The notes beneath the pieces were generated by a model. That model ran no database searches and was not told where the DNA came from. It saw only the letters and a program-made list of their open reading frames with translations. DNA of 13,409 bases. It comes from an uncultured Clostridium sp. Its GTDB lineage: Bacteria; Bacillota; Clostridia; Peptostreptococcales; Peptostreptococcaceae. Within the stretch, counting starts at the first letter, position 1. Each line of letters begins with the position of its first letter. Positions 7,239 through 13,409 of this stretch are shown in pieces. Both the position numbers and the translations under genes were made by a program. The stretch spans positions 1 through 13,409 of the forward strand of contig URRU01000031.1 of NCBI GenBank assembly GCA_900550335.1, read 5' to 3'.

Positions 7239-9128
7239 ATGAGAAAATTTGAAGCTGAAAGCTACGATATAGTAGTTGTCGGAGCTGGACATGCTGGATG
7301 TGAAGCTGCACTTGCTTCTGCAAGAATGGGACACAAAACAGCTATGATAACAATGTCACTAGATTCTATAGCGGCACTTGCTTGTAACCCTTCAATAGGT
7401 GGAACAGGAAAAGGACATCTAGTTAGAGAGATAGATGCACTTGGTGGAGAAATGGGTCTAAATATAGATAAAACATTTATCCAGAGTAGAATGTTAAATA
7501 CCGCAAAAGGACCTGCTGTACATTCTTTAAGAACTCAGGCAGATAAATTTAGATACCATGAAGAAATGAAAAAAACTATAGAAAATCAGGAAAATCTTGA
7601 TTTAATAATGGACGAGGTTGTAGAAATAGCCCATGATGGTCAGACTGTAACAGGGGTAATAACTAGAATGGGAGCTATATACAGAGCAAAGGCTACAATA
7701 CTTGCTACTGGAGTATATCTAAATTCAAAAATATTTATAGGTGAAGTATCATTTAATGAAGGGCCAAATGCATTAGGATATGCAGCATATCTAACAGATA
7801 GCTTAAAAGAGCTTGGACTTAGAATGAGAAGATTCAAAACTGGAACACCTTGTAGAGTACATAGAGATAGTGTAGATTTTTCAAAAATGGATAGACAGGA
7901 TGGAGATGCGAAAATAGTTCCGTTCTCATTTATGAACGATAAAATAGAAAGAGAACAGGTTCCATGCTACCTAACTAGAACTACTGCCGAAACAAAACAG
8001 ATGATAGAAGAAAATATAAAAAGATCTGCTATGTATGGTGGGGAAATAGAAGGAGTTGGGCCTAGATACTGTCCATCAATAGAAGACAAAATAGTGAGAT
8101 TCTCAGACAAAGAAACTCATCAGATATTCATAGAACCAGAAGGACTAAACACAAAAGAAATGTACGTTCAGGGGCTTTCTACAAGTTTACCTTTTGAAAT
8201 ACAGAAAGACATGTACAAGACTGTATTAGGTCTTGAGAATGTTAAAGTAATGAGACCTGCTTATGCAATCGAATACGACTGTATAGACCCAACACAGCTA
8301 AAACTAAACCTTGAAATAAAAGGTGTAGAAAACTTATTCAGTGCGGGACAGTTCAACGGAACATCTGGATATGAAGAAGCTGCAGCACAGGGATTAATAG
8401 CTGGGATAAATGCGGTTAGAAAAATAGAAGGAAAAGAGCCATTTACACTAGATAGATCAGAAGCATATATAGGTGTTCTTTTAGACGACCTTGTAACTAA
8501 AGGAACTAATGAGCCTTATAGAATGATGACTTCAAGATGTGAATATAGATTATATTTAAGACAGGACAACGCAGATATGAGACTTACTGAAAAAGGATAC
8601 GAAATAGGTCTTGTAACTGAAGAAAGATATAATAAATACCTAGCTAAAAAAGAAATGGTAGAAAAAGAATTTGAAAGATTAAAAGAAGTTAGAGTAACTC
8701 CAAAAGAGTCAAATGAAATAATGGAAGCTCATGGATTTGCTAAGCTAAATGTAGGATTATCTTTATACGAATTCTTAAAAAGACCAGAAGTTGACTATGC
8801 ATTAATCGACGAACTTGGAAAAGGTGCTGGTGATGATGTACCTGACTACGTAAAAGAGCAATGTGTAATAGTAACTAAATACGAAGGATACATAGACAAA
8901 CAGCTAAAACAGATAGATCAGTTTAAAAAGCTAGAAAGCAAAAAATTAAGCGAATCAATAAATTACTCTGAAATAGAAGGATTAAGACTAGAAGCTAGAC
9001 AGAAACTAGATGCAATAAAACCTAACTCAGTTGGACAGGCATCGAGAATATCTGGTGTTTCTCCAGCAGATATATCTGTACTTCTTGTATATCTTGAACA
9101 GATGAGAAGAGGTAAGAAAAATGACTAA
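7239..9128 (+). CDS. mnmG: tRNA uridine-5-carboxymethylaminomethyl modification enzyme MnmG (GidA)
   Basis: This is the FAD-dependent partner of MnmE in modifying the wobble uridine of tRNA. The protein is 629 residues, normal for the family. The dinucleotide-binding motif [10 protein letters not shown] begins at residue 15. The family signatures follow: [26 protein letters not shown], then [19 protein letters not shown], then TGTPCRVH with the conserved Cys, then [21 protein letters not shown] in the FAD region. The C-terminal helical domain for MnmE and tRNA ends near [22 protein letters not shown] 7239 is preceded by AAAGGTGG at 7225-7232. The stop overlaps the start of rsmG by eight bases, so the two are translationally linked. 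Confidence 0.98.
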   Translation: MRKFEAESYDIVVVGAGHAGCEAALASARMGHKTAMITMSLDSIAALACNPSIGGTGKGHLVREIDALGGEMGLNIDKTFIQSRMLNTAKGPAVHSLRTQADKFRYHEEMKKTIENQENLDLIMDEVVEIAHDGQTVTGVITRMGAIYRAKATILATGVYLNSKIFIGEVSFNEGPNALGYAAYLTDSLKELGLRMRRFKTGTPCRVHRDSVDFSKMDRQDGDAKIVPFSFMNDKIEREQVPCYLTRTTAETKQMIEENIKRSAMYGGEIEGVGPRYCPSIEDKIVRFSDKETHQIFIEPEGLNTKEMYVQGLSTSLPFEIQKDMYKTVLGLENVKVMRPAYAIEYDCIDPTQLKLNLEIKGVENLFSAGQFNGTSGYEEAAAQGLIAGINAVRKIEGKEPFTLDRSEAYIGVLLDDLVTKGTNEPYRMMTSRCEYRLYLRQDNADMRLTEKGYEIGLVTEERYNKYLAKKEMVEKEFERLKEVRVTPKESNEIMEAHGFAKLNVGLSLYEFLKRPEVDYALIDELGKGAGDDVPDYVKEQCVIVTKYEGYIDKQLKQIDQFKKLESKKLSESINYSEIEGLRLEARQKLDAIKPNSVGQASRISGVSPADISVLLVYLEQMRRGKKND

Positions 9129-9846
9129 TGCAAATAGAGAGCTATTAAAAAATGGAATAGAAGAATTTGGTCTGAAAGCAGATGATAAAACATTAGATAG
9201 ATTTAGAATGTACAGAGAACTTCTTGCTGAATGGAACCGGAAAATGAATCTAACAGGAATAGACGACGAAAAAGGAACATACATAAAACACTTCCTAGAT
9301 TCTGTATCTGCTGTAACAGGTGGATATATAAAAGACGAAATGTCTATAATAGATGTAGGAACAGGTGCAGGATTCCCAGGAGTTCCACTAAAGGTGTGTT
9401 TAGAAAATACAAAGGTAACACTATTAGATTCTTTAAACAAAAGAATAAACTTCCTTCAGGAAGTATGTAATCAGTTAGAGCTTGAAGATGTAGAATTTAT
9501 ACATGGTAGAGCAGAAGATTTTGGAAAAAATCCAGATTACAGAGAACAGTACGATATAGCTACAGCTAGAGCTGTTGCTGGACTTCCAATATTAATGGAA
9601 TTTTGTGTACCATTTATAAAAGTTGGAGGATACTTTGTATGTTTAAAAGGGCCTAATGCTGACTTAGAACTTGAAGAATCTAAAAAAGCGATGGAAGTTC
9701 TTGGGATAGAATTTGTTGAAAAGCTAGATATAAAGCTACCAGAGACAGATTTAAATCACAACATACTAGTATTCAAAAAAGTATCTGAAACACCTTCAAA
9801 ATATCCGAGAAAAGCTGGTAAACCAGCAAAATCACCGATAAAATAA
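9121..9846 (+). CDS. rsmG: 16S rRNA (guanine-527-N7)-methyltransferase RsmG (GidB)
   Basis: It methylates N7 of G527 in 16S rRNA, in the decoding-site loop, using S-adenosylmethionine. In other bacteria its loss gives low-level streptomycin resistance. The protein is 241 residues, the usual length. The N-terminal part has [10 protein letters not shown]; the methyl-donor binding loop [16 protein letters not shown] starts near residue 77. The family block [23 protein letters not shown] and LKGP follow, and the C-terminus has the typical [17 protein letters not shown]. The start ATG 9121 overlaps the mnmG stop (ATGACTAA), with AGAGGT just upstream. The stop codon abuts the Noc-site-like sequence in front of noc. 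Confidence 0.97.
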   Translation: MTNANRELLKNGIEEFGLKADDKTLDRFRMYRELLAEWNRKMNLTGIDDEKGTYIKHFLDSVSAVTGGYIKDEMSIIDVGTGAGFPGVPLKVCLENTKVTLLDSLNKRINFLQEVCNQLELEDVEFIHGRAEDFGKNPDYREQYDIATARAVAGLPILMEFCVPFIKVGGYFVCLKGPNADLELEESKKAMEVLGIEFVEKLDIKLPETDLNHNILVFKKVSETPSKYPRKAGKPAKSPIK

Positions 9847-9859
9847 TTTCCCGGAAAAT
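9846..9859. promoter_or_regulatory. Noc-binding-site-like sequence upstream of noc
   Basis: ATTTCCCGGAAAAT differs at one base of 14 from the Noc-binding site of B. subtilis, ATTTCCCGGGAAAT, as I remember it. It begins on the last base of the rsmG stop codon and lies 27 bases before the noc start. I noticed no second close match in the window. Whether Noc binds it is an inference, supported by the Noc-type recognition residues of the neighbouring gene product. Confidence 0.62.
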
Positions 9860-9886
9860 AATTCTATAGAGTAAGAGAGGATAATT

Positions 9887-10693
9887 ATGGGAGAAAAAAA
9901 GATAATAGAAGTAGAAATAGATAGTATACTGCCAAATCCATATCAGCCTAGACTTCACTTTTCTGATGCTGCACTAAAAGAATTAGCTGAATCTATAAAA
10001 GTGCATGGAATTATACAGCCTATAACTGTTAGAGAAAAGGATGGACAGTATGAAATAGTTGCTGGCGAAAGAAGATTTAGAGCAGCTAAGTTAGCAGGAC
10101 TTGAAAAAGTACCAGTTATAATAACAGATATGGATGATGAAGCATCTGCGGTTGTTGCAATGCTTGAAAACCTACAGAGAGAGGATCTAGATTATTTAGA
10201 AGAAGCTGTAGGATATAGCAATTTAATAAAAGAACATGGATTTACACAGCAGCAGCTTGCTGAAAAATTAGGAAAAAGTCAATCTACAATAGCCAATAAG
10301 ATAAGACTTTTAAAACTTCCTGAAAATATAAGAAATGAGGCTATGGAAAAAGGTCTATCAGAAAGACATACTAGAGCTCTTTTAAAGCTTTTAAAATTAG
10401 ATAATGAAGAAATTATCATAAAAGCAATAGATAAAATATCTAAAAATCAAATGACAGTTAAAAAAGCTGAAACAATGATAAAAGATATTCTTGAAAATCC
10501 TAAAGAGGAACCAAAGACAGAGGAAGAGCCACCTAAAAGAAATGTCAAAGCTATGATAAATATGAGAATATATCTAAATACTATAAAACAGGCTTATGAC
10601 ATGATAAAAAATACTGGAATAGATGCCCAGTATAAAGAAGTTGAAAAAGACGATTATGTCGATGTAATTGTAAGAATACCAAAAAGAAAATAA
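9887..10693 (+). CDS. noc: Nucleoid occlusion protein Noc (ParB-family CTPase)
   Basis: Noc is a ParB relative that loads at Noc-binding sites, spreads as a CTP-dependent clamp and, in Bacillus, keeps the division ring off the chromosome. The 268-residue protein has the ParB N-terminal domain (NPYQPR; GERRFRAAKLAG; ENLQRED), then a helix-turn-helix LGKSQSTIANKIRLLKLP and a C-terminal dimer domain (MRIYLNTIKQAYDMIK, as in Bacillus Noc). Four residues known to separate Noc from ParB are of Noc type: Gln132, Lys138, Lys143 and Arg160 (in SERHTRALL). It begins MGEKKIIEVEIDSI and lacks the amphipathic membrane-targeting start of Bacillus Noc; an in-frame stop at 9872-9874 rules out an upstream extension. 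The ribosome-binding site is GAGAGG. It is 40 bases after rsmG and is followed by a terminator. Confidence 0.93.
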   Translation: MGEKKIIEVEIDSILPNPYQPRLHFSDAALKELAESIKVHGIIQPITVREKDGQYEIVAGERRFRAAKLAGLEKVPVIITDMDDEASAVVAMLENLQREDLDYLEEAVGYSNLIKEHGFTQQQLAEKLGKSQSTIANKIRLLKLPENIRNEAMEKGLSERHTRALLKLLKLDNEEIIIKAIDKISKNQMTVKKAETMIKDILENPKEEPKTEEEPPKRNVKAMINMRIYLNTIKQAYDMIKNTGIDAQYKEVEKDDYVDVIVRIPKRK

Positions 10694-10704
10694 ATATATT
10701 AAAT

Positions 10705-10743
10705 AAAAGCTACTACATTTAGAAATAATGTGGTAGCTTTTTT
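10705..10743 (+). terminator. Rho-independent terminator after noc
   Basis: AAAAGCTACTACATT (10705-10719) pairs with AATGTGGTAGCTTTT (10727-10741) along its whole length with one T-G wobble, loop TAGAAAT, followed by further T. It ends the mnmE-to-noc block and shows that parB is transcribed on its own. Confidence 0.93.
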
Positions 10744-10745
10744 CT

Positions 10746-10774
10746 TTATGAGATACAATAAAATTATCTATAAT
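10746..10774 (+). promoter_or_regulatory. Candidate parB promoter
   Basis: A perfect -10 TATAAT lies at 10769-10774 in the 77-base gap between the noc terminator and parB. The -35 is weak: TTATGA at 10746-10751, 17 bases upstream. A promoter is required here because the terminator isolates parB. Confidence 0.45.
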
Positions 10775-10820
10775 ACTATATATATAAATATATCTACTTT
10801 TTAGATAGGAGAGTTAAATC

Positions 10821-11600
10821 ATGAAAGAAATTGAAATGTATAAAATATATCCAAATAAAAATCAGCCAAGAAAAAATTTTGATGAAGAAAAAATACAGGA
10901 ATTAGCTGACTCAATAAATAAATACGGACTATTGCAGCCAATAATCCTAAAAGAAGATTCAAACGGAGAGTATATGATAATCGCAGGTGAAAGAAGATTT
11001 ACCGCATGTAAAAAACTAGGAATGAAAAAAATACCTGCGATAATAAAAGATGTTTCATACGAGGAAATAGATAAACTTGCTATAATAGAAAACCTTCAAA
11101 GAGAGGATTTAAGCCCTGTTGAAGAAGCAAAGGCCTATAGACGCTTAATTGAAAAGTACAATCTTACACAGGTGCAGCTATCCGAATCTGTAGGAAAGAG
11201 CAGGCCTTACATAACAAACAGCATGAGACTATTAAACCTTTGTGAAAAGGTCTTGGATATGTTGGATAAGGGTGAAATAAGTTCTGGACATGGAAAGGTA
11301 CTTTTAAGAGTTGAGAATAAAGATGAGCAAGAAAGACTTGCGAAAAAGATTGTAAGAGACAAACTTTCTGTACGACAGCTTGAATCAATAGTTAATAATA
11401 TGCAGAATAAGGAAAAGAAAGAAAACAGCAAACCTGTATATGAGAAGGATTTATTTGTACTTCAAGCAGAGGACACTATGAGAAATATACTAGGCACTAA
11501 AGTGAATATCACTAAGGGCAAAAAGAGTGGAAAGATTGAGATAGAGTATTATAGCGACGAGGATTTAGAGGCTATAATTAATATGCTGTTAGGGGAATAA
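10821..11600 (+). CDS. parB: Chromosome-partitioning protein ParB (Spo0J type)
   Basis: ParB binds centromere-like parS sites near the origin, spreads as a CTP-dependent clamp and recruits SMC for chromosome segregation. The 259-residue protein has the N-terminal domain (YPNKNQPRKNF; GERRFTACKKLG; IENLQREDLSPVEEAKAY), a helix-turn-helix (VGKSRPYITNSMRLLNL; SSGHGKVLL) and a C-terminal dimer domain. At the residues that separate ParB from Noc it has Arg128, Ser134, Asn139 and Gly156; the Arg and Gly are the ParB type. ATG 10821 has AGGAGAG seven bases upstream. The usual soj/parA partner, which lies just before spo0J in Bacillus, is absent here, and I find no parS match in the window. A bidirectional terminator follows. 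Identification is firm; the role without a neighbouring ParA is open. Confidence 0.92.
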   Translation: MKEIEMYKIYPNKNQPRKNFDEEKIQELADSINKYGLLQPIILKEDSNGEYMIIAGERRFTACKKLGMKKIPAIIKDVSYEEIDKLAIIENLQREDLSPVEEAKAYRRLIEKYNLTQVQLSESVGKSRPYITNSMRLLNLCEKVLDMLDKGEISSGHGKVLLRVENKDEQERLAKKIVRDKLSVRQLESIVNNMQNKEKKENSKPVYEKDLFVLQAEDTMRNILGTKVNITKGKKSGKIEIEYYSDEDLEAIINMLLGE

Positions 11601-11644
11601 AAATTTAGAACGCATAAATATATAAACTTTAAAGTATAAACAAT

Positions 11645-11674
11645 AAAAGGTCATCAATTAAAGATGACCTTTTT
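11645..11674. terminator. Bidirectional terminator between parB and the lipoprotein gene
   Basis: AAAAGGTCATC (11645-11655) and GATGACCTTTT (11663-11673) form a perfect 11-bp stem with a 7-base loop. T follows on the + strand, and the A-run on the left gives a T-run on the - strand. It therefore serves both convergent genes. Confidence 0.92.
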
Positions 11675-11689
11675 ATATGCTTAAAATAT

Positions 11690-12319
11690 TTAGTTTTCAT
11701 CGGCTTCAACATCTTCACCAGTTCCCTGATTTAATCCAGTTCTTTCTGGTTTTAGATAATCGCCTTCACCTAAAACTATATGACCACTTTCATAGTCTTT
11801 ACCGTCAACTGTAAGCTGAATCTGATCTACATCAAAGTTTTCTATAAATGTCTGAGCAACAGCATCAAGCATAAGTGATTCTGCACCACTACCTAGATTA
11901 TTATTTATAAAAGCTGAATTTACGTCTAATAATCCAGTTTTTGTTCCATTAGCTTCTGTTACATCAAAACTATTTAATTTAGCATCTTTAGGAATAACAC
12001 CTAAATTTTTTAATTCTTCAAATACAACTTTAGGGTCTTCTTTTTTAGCTTTAACTTCATTTTCAATTAATTTTTCATTTTCTAAATCGTAATTATATAC
12101 TACTATGCTTTCTTCTTCTGTTTCTTCACTGGCTAATTTATCATTTTCTTCTTTGTCGTCTTTTTTATCCTCTTCTTTGTCAGAACTTTCCTGCTGAGTC
12201 TGAGTTGTGTTGTTGTCCTTATCTTCTGTATTGTTTCCTGCGTCTGTTTTACTGCATCCTACAAATGCAAATGCAAGTACAAGAGCTACTGCAAGAGATG
12301 TTAATTTTTTTATTTTCAT
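11690..12319 (-). CDS. GerMN-domain lipoprotein
   Basis: This is a 209-residue predicted lipoprotein. The N-terminus MKIKKLTSLAVALVLAFAFVGC is a lipoprotein signal with Cys22 as the lipidated residue. Residues about 23-71 form a very acidic, Ser/Thr/Gln/Asn-rich linker typical of a tether between membrane and domain. Residues about 73-190 match the GerMN pattern (VYNYDLENEKLIENEV; GTKTGLLDVNSAF; a helix ending AVAQTFIENF; then VDQIQLTVDGKDY). GerMN domains occur in the spore germination protein GerM and in many clostridial surface lipoproteins; the precise job here is unknown. ATG 12319 has AGGAGG (complement at 12328-12333) eight bases upstream. It points against parB and toward the origin, so unlike the other right-arm genes it is transcribed head-on to replication. 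Confidence 0.85.
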   Translation of the reverse strand: MKIKKLTSLAVALVLAFAFVGCSKTDAGNNTEDKDNNTTQTQQESSDKEEDKKDDKEENDKLASEETEEESIVVYNYDLENEKLIENEVKAKKEDPKVVFEELKNLGVIPKDAKLNSFDVTEANGTKTGLLDVNSAFINNNLGSGAESLMLDAVAQTFIENFDVDQIQLTVDGKDYESGHIVLGEGDYLKPERTGLNQGTGEDVEADEN

Positions 12320-12659
12320 AATACTTTCCTCCTAATTAAAAATTCTAATAGAATTATATTTTGAATGGCAAATATTTGCATTTACCGAGTTCAATTAATT
12401 AAGTGCTTTTTTATATTATACTATACTTTGAAAATATTAGGGATACAAAAGAATTACAACGTCTTTTAAAAAAGTTATGATTAATGAAAAAGTTGTAACC
12501 TAAAAGTATATATTATGAAAAAAATGTGACAACTTGATATAGAAGTTGTAATATATAGATATAGAAAAAATCTATAAAAAAGTATATCACTATATATTTT
12601 TAGATGTGATAAAATTAAAAAGTAAAATAAATTTAATTTTTAAAGGGAGATGTTTAAAA
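12320..12659. other. Divergent intergenic region between the lipoprotein gene and yedF
   Basis: These 340 bases have no gene that I can support. They must hold promoters in both directions. Candidates are weak: a leftward TATAAT at 12420-12415 and another at 12358-12353, both without a clear -35; rightward, TTGATA at 12534-12539 followed after 16 bases by TAGATA (12556-12561). An in-frame GTG at 12606 precedes yedF but gives a non-homologous extension. The only distinct structure is the repeated AAGTTGTAA described separately. Confidence 0.5.
12454..12551. repeat. AAGTTGTAA repeats upstream of yedF (possible operator)
   Basis: AAGTTGTAA occurs at 12490-12498 and 12543-12551. The inverse TTACAAC lies at 12454-12460. 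ACAACTT at 12529-12535 pairs with AAGTTGT at 12543-12549 around a 7-base loop. The second copy overlaps the candidate yedF promoter, so a regulator could act there. I cannot link the sequence to a known regulator. Confidence 0.4.
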
Positions 12660-13253
12660 ATGATAAAAGTAGATGCTAGAGGATTAGCTTGTCCAAAACC
12701 AGTTATAAACACTAAAAAAGAATTAGAAAAAATAGCTGAAGGAACAGTAGTTACAACAGTTGACAACACTACTGCAAAAGAAAATCTTTTAAAATTAGCT
12801 AAATCTCTTAACTGTGAAGCAACAGTTATAAAAGAAGAAGATGGTGAAATAGAAGTTCAGATAGTTAAAGGAGAAGCTGCAGCTGAAGTAGCTACTGAAT
12901 CAAATGACGATTTATGCGATCAGGTTGTTTTCATATCATCTGATAGAATGGGTTCAGGAAATGATGAATTAGGAAAAGTTCTTATAAAAGGATTCATATA
13001 TACTTTAACAGAAACAAAACCATATCCAAAAGCAGTTGTTCTTGTAAATGGTGGTGTTACACTATCTACTGAAAATGAAGCTACTGTAGAAAATCTTAAA
13101 AAATTAGAAGAAGCTGGTGTACAGGTATTATCTTGTGGAACATGCTTAGACTACTACGGATTAAAAGATCAGTTAAAAGCTGGTGTAGTAAGCAATATGT
13201 ACGACATAGTTGAAACATTAAAAGGTGCATCAAATACAATAACAATAGGATAA
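12660..13253 (+). CDS. yedF: Sulfurtransferase-like selenium metabolism protein YedF
   Basis: The 197-residue protein joins two domains. The N-terminal part (1-70) is TusA/SirA-like, starting MIKVDARGLACPKPVINTKK with the catalytic-type Cys11 in the CPKP motif. The C-terminal part (about 85-197) is DsrE-like (QVVFISSDRMGSGNDELGKVLIKGF), with a CGTC motif at 159-162 before LDYYGLKDQLKAG. This fusion is the YedF family found in selenium-using bacteria, often beside selD, and is thought to handle selenium for selenophosphate synthesis; its exact reaction is not established. selD is not in the window. I chose ATG 12660, with AAAGGGAGA at 12642-12650, because the conserved TusA start begins there rather than at GTG 12606. 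It is a single-gene unit closed by a terminator. Confidence 0.9.
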   Translation: MIKVDARGLACPKPVINTKKELEKIAEGTVVTTVDNTTAKENLLKLAKSLNCEATVIKEEDGEIEVQIVKGEAAAEVATESNDDLCDQVVFISSDRMGSGNDELGKVLIKGFIYTLTETKPYPKAVVLVNGGVTLSTENEATVENLKKLEEAGVQVLSCGTCLDYYGLKDQLKAGVVSNMYDIVETLKGASNTITIG

Positions 13254-13292
13254 TTTTTAAAATTAAATACGATAAATAAAAATTGAGCAAAG

Positions 13293-13333
13293 AAAAAGCT
13301 ATTACAGTAATTTTATACTATAATAGCTTTTTT
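13293..13333. terminator. Terminator after yedF, possibly bidirectional
   Basis: AAAAAGCTATTA (13293-13304) pairs with TAATAGCTTTTT (13321-13332). After one C-A mismatch, AGTA (13306-13309) pairs with TACT (13316-13319), loop ATTTTA, and T-runs follow. The A-run on the left would also give a T-run for a leftward transcript. Confidence 0.9.
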
Positions 13334-13380
13334 ATTTTATAAATTATTTTCTATGAGTATATGAAAAAAAGTCTGTAAAT

Positions 13381-13409
13381 TTAATCGCCTTCTATGGTAA
13401 TATCAAATT
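13381..13409 (-). CDS. Possible 3' end of a leftward gene cut by the window edge
   Basis: On the - strand the frame entering at the right edge reads FDITIEGD and stops at TAA (13383-13381), some 50 bases before a hairpin that could terminate leftward transcription. Eight codons are too few to identify a product, and an open frame this short can occur by chance. Confidence 0.22.

Noticed and set aside
9027..9440. A 137-codon leftward open frame
   Set aside because: It is antisense to the end of mnmG and start of rsmG; low-complexity Ser/Phe-rich product.
12606..12659. GTG start at 12606 for yedF
   Set aside because: There is no good ribosome-binding site before it and the TusA-like domain begins at ATG 12660, which has one.
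1..13409. CRISPR array, tRNA or rRNA genes, insertion sequences, prophage genes
   Set aside because: I saw no regularly spaced repeats, no tRNA-like cloverleaf, and no transposase or phage proteins; all larger frames are explained by housekeeping genes.

Overview
The window is the replication-origin region of a low-GC Gram-positive bacterium, read with dnaA pointing left. The base composition is strongly AT-rich, with AGA for most Arg and ATA for much of Ile. The gene order is the classic Firmicute origin block (dnaN-dnaA-oriC-rpmH-rnpA-yidD-yidC-jag-mnmE-mnmG-rsmG-noc-parB), and the 235-residue YidC is the short Gram-positive form. A YedF-type selenium-metabolism protein is also present. Together these suggest an anaerobic clostridium, most likely of the Peptostreptococcaceae (relatives of Clostridioides). 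The family assignment is an inference; I cannot name a species.

Left part (1-3477): dnaN (sliding clamp, essentially complete, its probable stop codon cut by the window edge) and dnaA (initiator) run leftward. DnaA boxes cluster on both sides of dnaA, making a bipartite origin. The dnaA-dnaN gap holds the more telling half: DnaA boxes, a short GC-rich block, a run of DnaA-trio repeats and an AT-rich stretch, which is the arrangement of the Bacillus subtilis basal unwinding system. The dnaA-rpmH gap holds a second dense cluster, then a spacer with no recognised function, then a perfect-consensus promoter for rpmH.

Middle part (3478-9846): rightward genes for ribosome, RNase P, membrane insertion and tRNA/rRNA modification. 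They are rpmH, rnpA, yidD, yidC, jag (29 bases overlapping yidC), then after a terminator mnmE, mnmG and rsmG (8 bases overlapping mnmG). Several starts are not ATG: TTG for yidD and mnmE, GTG for yidC.

Right part (9846-13409): noc and a separately transcribed parB are adjacent, with no soj/parA between them. Their DNA-recognition residues differ exactly as expected for a Noc/ParB pair. A sequence one base away from the known Noc-binding site sits directly upstream of noc, suggesting autoregulation or Noc loading at its own gene. Then come a leftward GerMN-domain lipoprotein gene and a rightward yedF, each closed by a clear hairpin terminator.

Most of the window is conserved housekeeping sequence, and I see no sign of an undescribed defence, mobile or biosynthetic system. 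The points most worth checking are the noc/parB arrangement (missing ParA, Noc without its membrane-targeting N-terminus, the Noc-site match) and the layout of the origin.
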